A DNA stretch of 64,000 bases from Methanomassiliicoccus sp. (GTDB lineage: Archaea > Thermoplasmatota > Thermoplasmata > Methanomassiliicoccales > Methanomassiliicoccaceae). Positions 54,082-62,268 of this stretch are shown piece by piece. A program made the position numbers and the translations under genes. Positions within the stretch are counted from its first letter, which is position 1, and every line of letters starts with the position of its first letter. The notes beneath the pieces are model-generated. The model was given only the letters and a program-made list of their open reading frames with translations. It was not told the DNA's origin and ran no database searches. The stretch spans positions 1 to 64,000 of the forward strand of contig JAAYAX010000011.1 in assembly GCA_012719175.1 (NCBI GenBank). The letters are read 5' to 3'.

Positions 54082-55302
54082 GTGACCCTTCAAGAAGATG
54101 TGATCGAACTCGAGGATCTAGCGACATCAATGTCCTATCAGGTCGTATACGAGGTCCTTCAACGAAGAGATCGACCCCACCCCAAGAGCTTTGTCGGTAA
54201 AGGAAAGCTCAGTGAACTTAAGGAACTTCTTCAAAAACGACCTGTCGATCTCTTGATATTCAATGGAAGTCTCAAACCATCTCAGCATCTTCTCCTAGAG
54301 CGAGAACTGAAGATCGAATGCATCGACCGTGTTCGATTGATCCTAAACATTTTCGCCACCAGGGCATTCTCCCGGGAGGCACAGCTCCAGGTCCATCGTG
54401 CGAAGCTCATATATGAGATCCCCCTCCTCCGAGAATGGATCCATAATGCCAAGAGCGGAGAGCACCCAGGCTTCCTGGGTGGAGGTGAGTACGAGACCGA
54501 TGCTTACTATGAGCTTATTCGTCGGCAGCTTAGTCGGATCGATGATGAACTTAGGAGACTGGAGACGGACCATAGTAATAAAAGGAAACAAAGAAGAAAG
54601 AAAGGTTTCAATCTCGTAGCGATAGCTGGCTACACCAATGCAGGAAAGTCCACTTTGCTCAACGCCCTCACGACGGAGAGGGCCTTGGTGGAGGATCGCC
54701 TTTTCTCCACTCTCTCCACCACCACTGGGAGAATGGATGGAGAAAGCAAACAGATACTGATCACAGATACCATCGGATTCCTCTCCAACCTTCCCCATTT
54801 CATGATCGAGTCGTTCAAGAGCACCATCGATGAGGTGTACTTCGCCGACCTGGTCATCCTCGTCGCGGACTGCTCCGACAGCATTGAGGAGATGCGAAGG
54901 AAGCTCGAGACCTCCAGGGGGGTCCTGTTCCCAGAGGTCGATCCTCATTCTCTGGTCCTTGTTCTAAGCAAGAAGGACCTGGCTTCGGACGTACTAGCAA
55001 AGGTAAGAATGGCCCGAGACGTCGTTCCCGTGCGGGAGGTCGTGGTCCTGTCATCTGCCACCGGTGAGGGGGTGCAGGAACTTCGAAGGGTCATCACCTC
55101 AACCTTCGAGTATCCCGTGGAGATGAGCTTTCGCATACCCCATGTCGAAGGTGTCAATCCCTTTCTGTCTTGGCTGCACGCTCACACCGAGGTCGTCAAG
55201 GTCGACTACGGTGACGATGTGGAGGTACATCTCTTCTCTCAGGAAAAGGACCATTCACGTATCGTCAACCACATCGTGGCCTTGGGAGGTCGGGCGATCT
55301 GA
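54082..55302 (+). CDS. hflX: GTPase HflX
   Basis: 406 residues from GTG 54082. HflX binds ribosomes and recycles or rescues stalled ones. Its N-terminal domain has SFVGKGKLSELKELLQKR and FNGSLKPSQHLLLERELKIE; a helical linker includes GEHPGFLGGGEYETDAYYE. The G domain (about 180-345) has AGYTNAGKSTLLNAL (G1), TTTGRMD (G2), DTIGFLSNLPHFMI (G3) and LSKKDLA (G4, here S-K-K-D, not N-K-x-D). The in-frame sequence upstream (TLPVAVVTLQ) looks like the family's first strand, yet has no ATG, GTG or TTG, so the true start is uncertain. It lies between ORB elements. GC is lower than in neighbours. Confidence 0.9.
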   Translation: MTLQEDVIELEDLATSMSYQVVYEVLQRRDRPHPKSFVGKGKLSELKELLQKRPVDLLIFNGSLKPSQHLLLERELKIECIDRVRLILNIFATRAFSREAQLQVHRAKLIYEIPLLREWIHNAKSGEHPGFLGGGEYETDAYYELIRRQLSRIDDELRRLETDHSNKRKQRRKKGFNLVAIAGYTNAGKSTLLNALTTERALVEDRLFSTLSTTTGRMDGESKQILITDTIGFLSNLPHFMIESFKSTIDEVYFADLVILVADCSDSIEEMRRKLETSRGVLFPEVDPHSLVLVLSKKDLASDVLAKVRMARDVVPVREVVVLSSATGEGVQELRRVITSTFEYPVEMSFRIPHVEGVNPFLSWLHAHTEVVKVDYGDDVEVHLFSQEKDHSRIVNHIVALGGRAI

Positions 55303-55343
55303 TACGAAGAATAAGAAGACGCACCGACCTCTCATATGAACAG

Positions 55344-55362
55344 ACCTGGTAACAGACCAGGT
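55344..55362. terminator. inverted repeat after hflX, possible terminator or origin structure
   Basis: ACCTGGT (55344-55350), loop AACAG, ACCAGGT (55356-55362), a perfect 7-bp stem between the hflX stop and ORB 3. No T-run follows. Confidence 0.4.
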
Positions 55363-55372
55363 AGGGCCCACC

Positions 55373-55400
55373 GGTTCCAGTGGAAATAAAGGGGTCCCCC
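55373..55400 (+). repeat. ORB-like origin recognition box 3
   Basis: GGTTCCAGTGGAAATAAAGG followed by GGTCCCCC. Dyad at 55375-55385. It faces the opposite way from boxes 1 and 2, as in origins where inverted ORBs flank the unwinding region. Confidence 0.8.
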
Positions 55401-55415
55401 TCTTGGAGGCACGTT

Positions 55416-55766
55416 CTATTTAATGCCCAGCTCCTTCTTCTTGGCCGATAGGCGCTCCTCGAACTTCAGTGGAAGTCTCCAGGCGAGGTACTCGACGTCG
55501 TCCATGTTCCTGGTGAAATTGGCCTTGCTCTTTTCCTCCATAAGCTTGTTGAACTTTCTCACATTGAGGCGGTAGCTTGCGAGCCAGATCAATCCGATCA
55601 AGAGCATTACGGCACCAATGCCCAGCAGCCAATATCCCCAGGTCCCTACCTCTACGAAGCGCATGTTGAGGAGATCGAGCAAACCCACCGCGAAGATGAC
55701 AACACCGATCAAAAGAGTAGCAACCGAGAGCGTCTCGGCATGCTGGACCGTAAACGGCTTCGACAT
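55416..55766 (-). CDS. small membrane protein, two helices
   Basis: 116 residues from ATG 55766 (MSKPFTVQHAETLSVATLLIG); a start 9 bases upstream is possible. Two helices (about 13-34 and 42-63) are followed by a soluble basic tail (YRLNVRKFNKLMEEKSKANFTRNMDDVEYLAWRLPLKFEERL). It recalls a family of small membrane proteins of unknown function from Thermoplasmata (DUF3198-like, from memory). It is the first gene after ORB 3. Confidence 0.75.
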   Translation of the reverse strand: MSKPFTVQHAETLSVATLLIGVVIFAVGLLDLLNMRFVEVGTWGYWLLGIGAVMLLIGLIWLASYRLNVRKFNKLMEEKSKANFTRNMDDVEYLAWRLPLKFEERLSAKKKELGIK

Positions 55767-55860
55767 GAGGGGCAAATACGCACTGCCCTATTCAAGATTA
55801 TCCACGTAGGTTGAATGCATCGGGAAAGCCTCCATACCTCCAGGGCATAGACATAGTTCC

Positions 55861-56211
55861 ATGAACCTTCCCGAGGCTGAGCCAAGGCATGTCCTTGTGG
55901 CAGCGGCTACGGCCATCGTGGCCCTGATGGCGATGAGCGAGTTCCAACCTATAGAGGTCGCATGCATCGAGGCCGTGGGAGAGGACATCACCGAGCTCAC
56001 GGTGGTAGTCCAGCACTGCCGTGGGTGTACCGGCGGGTTCCTACTGAACATATCCGATGGCCTGGGGGGAGAGGCCCTCGCCTTCTGCTCTTCAGAGCTG
56101 CTGCCTACCAGCATCCCCGCCGGTACCGCGGCGCACATCGCCCTGCAGCGTTCCTCTGAGGACCCTGAGTTCTTCATCGTAAGCAGCTTGACCGCGATCG
56201 ACCGGAAATGA
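55861..56211 (+). CDS. unknown small protein upstream of tiaS
   Basis: 116 residues. It looks like a compact beta domain (FQPIEVACIEAVGEDITELTVVVQHCRGCTGGFLLNISDGLGGEALAFCSSELLPTSIPAGTAAHIALQ, ending EFFIVSSLTAID), the strand spacing of an OB fold. Cys residues include C-x-x-C (HCRGCTG). The first 25 residues (HVLVAAATAIVALMAMSEF) form one hydrophobic helix, a possible anchor. It ends 36 bp before tiaS on the same strand and may be co-transcribed. Competing minus-strand frames have no such features. Confidence 0.6.
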   Translation: MNLPEAEPRHVLVAAATAIVALMAMSEFQPIEVACIEAVGEDITELTVVVQHCRGCTGGFLLNISDGLGGEALAFCSSELLPTSIPAGTAAHIALQRSSEDPEFFIVSSLTAIDRK

Positions 56212-56247
56212 TTGATATGAGCATTTCCTACTCCCCCCAGAGATGCC

Positions 56248-57552
56248 TTGATCATCGCCGCCGACGACACCGATTCATCCACTTGGATGTGCACCACCTT
56301 CCTGGCCACGGAGCTGGTGAGGGCCCTCCCAGACCTGGATGTTATCGGCCTTCCGCGCCTGGTGCGCCTCAACCCTGCCGTTCCCTGGAAGACCAGGGGC
56401 AACGGCGCCATATGCATCCGTGTCGGGAAGGGGACCGGCCGACCGCGCCCCATCGGCCGCATCGGGGAGCGGGAGATCCTCAGCTATGCCCGTTCCGTGC
56501 AGGAGCCGGACCCTGACGATGTCCTCGATCGCTGCCGGCCAATTCTGGAGAGATGGTCCCAGCTTGACGACTCCGATCCCGGTCTGGTGGTGTCCTCCCG
56601 CCCGCCCCGGCCGGACCTATACCTCCGCGCGGTGAGCGAGATAATCGCCAAGCAGGATGCCGTCAACGCGCTGCATGATGTGGACGCGAAGACATACGAG
56701 CTCAACTCCGGCCGGGGGCTCATAGGGGCCGCAGCGGCCGCGTCATGGTCGCCCCGAGACCGCACCTACGAGGTGCTCACCTATCGCCGCCAGGACCTGT
56801 GGGGCTCCCCCCGTGAGGTGTCCTCCCGGGACGTGTCCCTCCTGGACGAACGATTTCCCTCCACCTTCAACAACTACGATGCCTTGACCCAGCGGCCCGC
56901 CATCATTCCCCATACCACCTGCCCCATACTCTACGGCATCAGGGGCGACTCCCCCATGGACCTCATCGAGGCGCAGCGCTCCATATCCTCGGAACCGGTT
57001 GACCGCTGGATGCTCTTCATCAGCAACCAGGGGACGGACGACCACGTGCTGCGGGAATGGACCGACCTCGCCCCCAACCGCAGCTACGAGGTGGAGGGAG
57101 CGGTGCTCGCGTCACCCCGCACCGTCCCCGGCGGACACGTCATCTTCTCCATGAGCTCACGCGCGGGACCGCTGGAGTGCGCTGCCTACGAGCCCTCCAA
57201 GGGCTTCCGGGACCTGGTCCGGGCGCTTCTCCCCGGCGATCGCGTCAAGGTCATAGGAGAACTGCGGGAACAGCCCCGGACCCTCAACCTGGAGAAGTTC
57301 CAGGTGATCTCCTTAGCCCCAGCCACGGTCCGCAGCAACCCTCCCTGCCCAAGTTGCGGAAAGAACATGAAATCGGCGGGGCGAGGACAGGGATATCGTT
57401 GCCGCCGATGCGGTACCGTTGCCGACCGTCCAACCATCTCCGAGGGGCAGCGGGTGCTCACGCCTGGATGGTACGAGCCGCCGGTCTGCTCCCGCCGCCA
57501 CCTTTCCAAACCGTTGAAGAGGATGGGCCTGACCTCGACCATTGTCGTATAA
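56248..57552 (+). CDS. tiaS: tRNA(Ile2) 2-agmatinylcytidine synthetase TiaS
   Basis: 434 residues from TTG 56248. TiaS joins agmatine to C34 of tRNA(Ile) so it reads AUA codons. The N-terminal catalytic part begins IIAADDTDSSTWMCTTFLATEL (acidic motif D-D-T-D), followed by VIGLPRLVRLNPAVPWKTRGNGA. A central fold holds NSGRGLIGAAAAASW and HTTCPILYGIRGD. An OB fold lies at about 285-355 and a zinc ribbon at about 370-395 (C-P-S-C-G and C-R-R-C-G). Full family length. Confidence 0.95.
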   Translation: MIIAADDTDSSTWMCTTFLATELVRALPDLDVIGLPRLVRLNPAVPWKTRGNGAICIRVGKGTGRPRPIGRIGEREILSYARSVQEPDPDDVLDRCRPILERWSQLDDSDPGLVVSSRPPRPDLYLRAVSEIIAKQDAVNALHDVDAKTYELNSGRGLIGAAAAASWSPRDRTYEVLTYRRQDLWGSPREVSSRDVSLLDERFPSTFNNYDALTQRPAIIPHTTCPILYGIRGDSPMDLIEAQRSISSEPVDRWMLFISNQGTDDHVLREWTDLAPNRSYEVEGAVLASPRTVPGGHVIFSMSSRAGPLECAAYEPSKGFRDLVRALLPGDRVKVIGELREQPRTLNLEKFQVISLAPATVRSNPPCPSCGKNMKSAGRGQGYRCRRCGTVADRPTISEGQRVLTPGWYEPPVCSRRHLSKPLKRMGLTSTIVV

Positions 57553-57642
57553 ACTAACCGTCACTTTTTTAATAGATTAAGGCGCTGGCCTGGCTGGATG
57601 GGAGCATCGGTTCCCTGTAGACCTTTAAAGGAGTATGATCAA

Positions 57643-58821
57643 TTGAAGGAAGCAGTCATCCTCAGTGCCGCCCGCACTGCGGTCGGAAAATACGGAGGCT
57701 CGTTGAAGAACTTCTCCGCTCCCCAGCTGGGAGCGTTCGCCATCACCGAAGCGGTGAAAAGGGCTACCCTGGAGCCGGCGGACATACAGGAGTGCATGAT
57801 GGGCATCGTCCTTTCCGCTGGTACCGGTCAGAACCCCGCTCGCCAGGCGGCGCTGAAGGCAGGCCTCCCGGTGGAGATAGGCTCGCTGAACGTGAACAAG
57901 ATATGCGGCTCAGGCCTGAAGACGGTCATGCTGGCGGCGACATCGGTACGCGCCGGCGAGAACGACGTGGTTGTCGCCGGAGGCATGGAGAGCATGAGCG
58001 CTGCACCATACCTTCTGATGGAGGCGCGGTTCGGCTACCGCATGGGGGACAACAAGATAGTGGACCATATGGTCAGGGACGGTCTGTGGGACGCACCTAC
58101 CGATCAGCACATGGGCAACACCGGCGAGATCGTGGCCGAGCGCTACAACGTCACTCGCCAGGACGCTGACGCCATCTCCTACCAGAGCCACATGAAGGCT
58201 CTGGCGGCCATGAAGGCTGGCAAGTTCGATGAGGAGATATTCCCGGTGATGATCAAGAGCAAGAAGGAAGAGGTCGCGTTCCGTCAGGACGAGGGTGTGC
58301 GGCCGGACATCTCCATGGAATCTCTCGCCAAGCTCAGGCCTGCGTTCAAGGAGGGGGGCGTCGTCACCGCAGGGAACGCCTCTCAGCTCAGCGACGGTGC
58401 CGCGGCCGTGGTGGTGGCATCGCGGGAGTATGCCGATGAGCATGGCATCAAGCCCCTGGCCACCATTGTTGACTACCACACTGGTGGAACGAAGCCGGAG
58501 TGGATCATGGAGGCCCCCATACCGACCACGCGAGCTGTGCTGAAGAAGGCGGGCATGACCATCGACGACATCGATCTGTTCGAGCATAACGAGGCCTTCG
58601 CCACCGCCTCGGTGGCCGTGAAGAAGGAGCTGGGAGTGCCGGACGACCGCTTCAACGTCAACGGAGGTGCCATCGCCCTCGGCCACCCCATCGGATGCTC
58701 TGGCACTAGGGTCTTGACCACTCTCCTGTACGCCCTGAAGGACCGCGGGGCACACACAGGCCTGGCCACCTTGTGCCTGGGAGGCGGCAACGCCGTCTCC
58801 ATGATAGTGCGCCGGGAGTGA
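57643..58821 (+). CDS. acetyl-CoA C-acetyltransferase (thiolase)
   Basis: 392 residues from TTG 57643 (KEAVILSAARTAVGKYGG); GGAG about 10 nt upstream supports it, and no ATG fits. Thiolase signatures: the acylated Cys in NVNKICGSGLKTVMLAA (near residue 88), MESMSAAPYLL, EHNEAFATASVAVKK, and NGGAIALGHPIGCSGTRVL with the second Cys. This is the bacterial-type biosynthetic or degradative thiolase. Many archaea instead keep the thiolase beside HMG-CoA synthase and a DUF35 protein; those partners are not adjacent here. A hairpin terminator follows at once. Confidence 0.93.
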   Translation: MKEAVILSAARTAVGKYGGSLKNFSAPQLGAFAITEAVKRATLEPADIQECMMGIVLSAGTGQNPARQAALKAGLPVEIGSLNVNKICGSGLKTVMLAATSVRAGENDVVVAGGMESMSAAPYLLMEARFGYRMGDNKIVDHMVRDGLWDAPTDQHMGNTGEIVAERYNVTRQDADAISYQSHMKALAAMKAGKFDEEIFPVMIKSKKEEVAFRQDEGVRPDISMESLAKLRPAFKEGGVVTAGNASQLSDGAAAVVVASREYADEHGIKPLATIVDYHTGGTKPEWIMEAPIPTTRAVLKKAGMTIDDIDLFEHNEAFATASVAVKKELGVPDDRFNVNGGAIALGHPIGCSGTRVLTTLLYALKDRGAHTGLATLCLGGGNAVSMIVRRE

Positions 58822-58829
58822 ACGCACGA

Positions 58830-58860
58830 CCCCGGTCCGCCGCTGGACCGGGGCTTTTTT
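58830..58860 (+). terminator. intrinsic-type terminator after the thiolase gene
   Basis: CCCCGGTCC (58830-58838), loop GCCGCT, GGACCGGGG (58845-58853), then C and six T: a perfect 9-bp GC stem with a U-run, 9 bp after the stop codon, as in bacterial rho-independent terminators. Confidence 0.85.
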
Positions 58861-58906
58861 CCACCTTCTGAAGGCGACATGATATATTTCGCTTGACCAT
58901 TTCGGC

Positions 58907-60184
58907 ATGGTGTTACCCCTGCCTACCATGGAGCAACTTTTGGCATCTGTAGAGAAGTACCGGCCTGACATGATCGAGGAGATGAAGGCCATGCTGAGGA
59001 TCCCGGCGATGGGACCGGAGAACGGGGGACAGGGGGAGCTGGAAAGGTCCCGCTTCATCGAGGATCTCCTGCGGAGGAGCGGCTTCCAGGACATCCGCGT
59101 CTTCAATTCCCCGGACAGCAGGGTCGCCTCCAGCGTGCGCCCCAGCGTCCTCGCCAGGCGCAATGGAAAGGTCGAGCGCACCGTTTGGATCGTATCTCAC
59201 ATGGACACCGTGTCCCCGGGGGACATGAAGGCTTGGACCTACCCCCCCTTCGACGGAACGGTGGTCGACGGGAAGCTGTACGGACGGGGCTCGGAGGACA
59301 ATGGACAGGCGGTGATCTCCTCCATCTTCGCGGCCCGGTCCATTCTGGACACAGGGCTGGATCCCGACCTCGGGTTCGGGGTGGCCGTGGTGGCCGACGA
59401 GGAGGCCGGTTCCGACCATGGGATCAAGTACCTCATAAAGGAGGGGCTGTTCGGCGCCGATGACGTCATCTATGTCCCGGACGCCGGCGCGGCGGACGGC
59501 TCCGTCATCGAGATCGCTGAGAAGTCCATCATCTGGCTCAAGGTCGTGGTGAAAGGGAAGCAGGTGCACGCATCCACCCCCGAGAAGGGCATCAACGCTC
59601 TGCTGGTGGGCTCGGAGCTGCTGGTCTTCCTCTCTGAACAGCTGCGGGGCAGGTTCCCTTCCAGGAACCCTCTCTTTGACCCTGAACGCTCCACCTTCGA
59701 GCCCACCAAGCGGCTGGCCAACGTGGAGAACGTCAACACCATCCCCGGCGAGGACGTGACCTTCTTCGATGTCCGTCTTCTCCCTGAGTATGATATCCAG
59801 GAGTGCGTGGAGGCAGCCCAGGAGGTGGCGAGGATCTTCGAGCAGAGGACCGGGGCCGTTATTACTGTGGAGGCCGTCCGCGTGGACCCGGCAGGACAAG
59901 CCTCCCGGGCCGATGGGGAGGGTGCCAAGGCGCTGAGCAAGGCCGTGCGCCGGGTGCTCGGAAAGAGCCCCACCATGACCGGCATCGGGGGGCAGACCTG
60001 CGCCAACTGGTTCCGCCTCGAGGGGATGGACGCCTATGTGTGGGAAACGCTGGACGAGATGGCCCACCGGGTGGACGAGTACATCCGGGTGGACAACCTG
60101 GTCAATGATGCCAAGGTCTTCTCCGTGCTCCTGTCCCAGCTGTGCTACCCCGGGGTCATCAAGGACCCCCTGCCCGACTACTGA
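58907..60184 (+). CDS. M20 family metallopeptidase/deacylase
   Basis: 425 residues. TATA-like GATATATTT at 58881-58889 lies about 22 nt before the ATG, so the transcript is probably leaderless. The M20 metal ligands are present: HMDTVSPG (His, Asp), YGRGSEDNGQA (Asp), VVADEEAGSDHG (Glu pair), and ETLDEMAHRVDEYI (His) near the end; a lid domain with KGKQVHASTPEKGINA occupies about 200-310. The family includes acetylornithine deacetylase, succinyl-diaminopimelate desuccinylase and carboxypeptidases. The substrate cannot be assigned without further context. Confidence 0.88.
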   Translation: MVLPLPTMEQLLASVEKYRPDMIEEMKAMLRIPAMGPENGGQGELERSRFIEDLLRRSGFQDIRVFNSPDSRVASSVRPSVLARRNGKVERTVWIVSHMDTVSPGDMKAWTYPPFDGTVVDGKLYGRGSEDNGQAVISSIFAARSILDTGLDPDLGFGVAVVADEEAGSDHGIKYLIKEGLFGADDVIYVPDAGAADGSVIEIAEKSIIWLKVVVKGKQVHASTPEKGINALLVGSELLVFLSEQLRGRFPSRNPLFDPERSTFEPTKRLANVENVNTIPGEDVTFFDVRLLPEYDIQECVEAAQEVARIFEQRTGAVITVEAVRVDPAGQASRADGEGAKALSKAVRRVLGKSPTMTGIGGQTCANWFRLEGMDAYVWETLDEMAHRVDEYIRVDNLVNDAKVFSVLLSQLCYPGVIKDPLPDY

Positions 60185-60832
60185 TCACTTAAGGACGCGG
60201 TAGCGCAGCCACAGCGTCCCGTTCTTCAGCTCCTGCGAGGAGATCAGCTCCAGGGAGGTGGGGGAGGCCCCTGCGGGTAGATCTTCAGCCCGGAACAGGG
60301 AGCTGGGGGTCGTGCCGCCGATGAGCTGAGGCAGCACTATCACGCTCACCTCGTCGATGAGCCCGGCCCGGAGCAGGGCTCCGTTGAGGGTGCCCCCGCT
60401 GTCGACCCTGATCACCTTCACACCGTGGTCGCTGGCCAGACGTTCGAGGGCCTCCCTCAGGTCCACCTTCTCCTCCCCGGTGACGATGACGTCCACCCCC
60501 ACCCGGTTGAGGTAGTCGAGGTGGTCCTGAGGCGTCGACCGGGAGCACAGGGCCACCCCCGCCCGCCAGTACGGGGAAGGCACGGCCTTCTCCCACATCT
60601 TGAACCGTCCCCGGCCGTCCACGACCGACAGCAACGGCTTGGAGGGGTCGGTGGTGCCATCATGCACCCACGCCTCCCACTGATCGGCGTCCATGAAGGT
60701 CTCGGAGCCTACCAGGGTGAGGTCCTCCTTCCATGTGGAGATGAGCGAGTAGTACAGCTCCAGGTCCACGTCCACCCGGTCCATTCTTCCGTCCACGCTC
60801 ACGGCGTTGTGAATGATGACATACGGCAACAT
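60185..60832 (-). CDS. RibD C-terminal (dihydrofolate-reductase-like) family protein
   Basis: 215 residues. The DHFR-like RibD-C fold is seen in MLPYVIIHNAVSVDGRMDRV, DLTLVGSETFMDADQW, PLLSVVDGRGRFKMWE, VKVIRVDSGGTLNGALLRAGL and VSVIVLPQLIGG. It is a paralogue of the arfC-like protein at 8077, but its core motif at the nucleotide site is changed (VDSGGTLNGALL in place of VEGGGETIFSFF). It may act on another pterin or pyrimidine. It meets the M20 gene tail to tail, 1 bp apart. Confidence 0.82.
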   Translation of the reverse strand: MLPYVIIHNAVSVDGRMDRVDVDLELYYSLISTWKEDLTLVGSETFMDADQWEAWVHDGTTDPSKPLLSVVDGRGRFKMWEKAVPSPYWRAGVALCSRSTPQDHLDYLNRVGVDVIVTGEEKVDLREALERLASDHGVKVIRVDSGGTLNGALLRAGLIDEVSVIVLPQLIGGTTPSSLFRAEDLPAGASPTSLELISSQELKNGTLWLRYRVLK

Positions 60833-60893
60833 TTGATATCGTCGTCGATACCAACCGCAAAAGTAATCAAATTAAGCATCGGTTCGCCGAAAC

Positions 60894-61829
60894 TCATTCC
60901 GAGAACAGGCGCTCCAGCATCCACTTGCTGTCGAACTTGATGATATCCTCGTACCCCTGCCCGGTGGACAGGAAGGCGATGGGCTTCCCGATGGCGTTGG
61001 CGATGGACAGCGCCGCTCCGCCCTTGGCATCGGTATCGATCTTCGTCAATATCACCGCGTCTATCCCCACCGCCTTGTCGAAGGCCACCGCCTGCTCTAT
61101 GGCATCGTTCCCCGCCAGGGAGTCGCCCACAAAGATGACCAGATGGGGGCTGATGACCCTCTTGATCTTCTTCATCTCGTCCATGAGGTTGGTGTTGGTC
61201 TGCATCCGTCCGGCGGTGTCCACGAGGACCACGTCCCGGCGCTTGGCCTTGGCATGGTCCACCGCGTCGTAGGCCACCGCTGCAGGGTCCCCGCCCGACT
61301 GGTGCTTCACGATCTTGGTTCCCAGCCTCTCGGAGTGCACGGTGAGCTGCTCGATGGCGCCTGCACGGAAGGTATCGGAGGCGGACAGCACCGTGGTGAG
61401 GCCTTGCTTCTGCAGCCGGTTGGCGAGCTTGGCGATGGCCGTGGTCTTGCCCGTGCCGTTGATGCCCACGAACATTATGATGACCGGCCTCTCATGCGAG
61501 CTCACATAACCATCAAAATCGAACTCGCTCTTCTTGAGGACCGCTTCTATGGCATTGCGCAGGGAGGATTCCACGACCTTATCAAGGCTGTACTTGCGGT
61601 CGACCCTCTTGCCGACCAGTCCCTCGCGGACATTGTTCTTGATCTCTTCGATGACCGGCAGGGCGACGTCGGATTCCATAAGACCCAGCTCCAGCTCCCA
61701 CAGGAGCTCGTCGACCTCCTTCTCGTCTATCTTGCGGCCGCTGTCGCCGACCGCCTCCTCAGCGTTGGAGGGCAGCTCTGTCGCCTTGCCCCGAAGCGCG
61801 GAAAGCTTCTTCTTGAGCGAGTCGAACAG
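60894..61829 (-). CDS. ftsY: signal recognition particle receptor FtsY
   Basis: 311 residues if it starts at CTG 61829, reading LFDSLKKKLSALRGKATELP. The ATG at 61679 would cut off the N domain (LLWELELGLMESDVALPVIEEI...). There is no in-frame ATG, GTG or TTG between; a GGGGGTGG run lies just before CTG. NG-domain motifs: GINGTGKTTAIAKLANRL (G1), DTFRAGAIEQL, DTAGRMQTN, TKIDTDAKGG and GQGYEDIIKFD. FtsY guides ribosomes with nascent membrane proteins to the translocon. It sits behind rpl18a and pfdA, a common archaeal cluster. Confidence 0.95.
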   Translation of the reverse strand: MFDSLKKKLSALRGKATELPSNAEEAVGDSGRKIDEKEVDELLWELELGLMESDVALPVIEEIKNNVREGLVGKRVDRKYSLDKVVESSLRNAIEAVLKKSEFDFDGYVSSHERPVIIMFVGINGTGKTTAIAKLANRLQKQGLTTVLSASDTFRAGAIEQLTVHSERLGTKIVKHQSGGDPAAVAYDAVDHAKAKRRDVVLVDTAGRMQTNTNLMDEMKKIKRVISPHLVIFVGDSLAGNDAIEQAVAFDKAVGIDAVILTKIDTDAKGGAALSIANAIGKPIAFLSTGQGYEDIIKFDSKWMLERLFSE

Positions 61830-61845
61830 ATGGCCACCCCCATGC

Positions 61846-62268
61846 TCAGTTACTGCGCTGAAGCGCCTGGACCTCTTGCTGTACGGCCTGCGAGAGCACG
61901 TTGGCCTGCTCCTCGATGGCCAGCCGGCGATCGTTGAGCTTGTTCATGGTGTCCAGCAGCTCCTTGGAGCGGTCGTCCATGGTCTTGATGGCCTCGTCCA
62001 TGCTCTTCTCCACCGAGATGCCGGTCCCGATGCCCACAATTGCCTTGGCGTTGGTGGCCACCTTGGCGAACACGAAGGAATTGCCGCCGATCGGCACCAG
62101 CAGCTCGTCGCCTTCCTTGGCGTTCTGGAACTGGTTCAAGGTCTCCCTCGCCCTTCCCAGCTCCTCCAGGGAGAGCTGAATGAGCTGCTGGTTCTCCGCG
62201 ATGCTCTCCAACTGGGCCCGAAAGAGCTCCAGTGTGGACATCGCCTGCCGCAGCTCCTGCTCGTTCAT
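61846..62268 (-). CDS. pfdA: prefoldin alpha subunit
   Basis: 140 residues, with two coiled-coil arms (ELRQAMSTLELFRAQLESIAENQQLIQLSLEEL and the C-terminal DEAIKTMDDRSKELLDTMNKLNDRRLAIEEQANVL) around a beta hairpin (ELLVPIGGNSFVFAKV... KAIVGIGTGISVEKSM). Prefoldin delivers unfolded proteins to the thermosome. Its ATG overlaps the stop of the ribosomal protein gene by one base. Confidence 0.95.
   Translation of the reverse strand: MNEQELRQAMSTLELFRAQLESIAENQQLIQLSLEELGRARETLNQFQNAKEGDELLVPIGGNSFVFAKVATNAKAIVGIGTGISVEKSMDEAIKTMDDRSKELLDTMNKLNDRRLAIEEQANVLSQAVQQEVQALQRSN

Noticed and set aside
55788-56462. A 224-codon minus-strand frame opposite the gene before tiaS
   Set aside because: It runs across the start of tiaS, and its product lacks any fold pattern; the plus-strand frame has a more protein-like composition.
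58913-60067. A 384-codon minus-strand frame over the M20 gene
   Set aside because: Shadow of a gene with all metal ligands in order.
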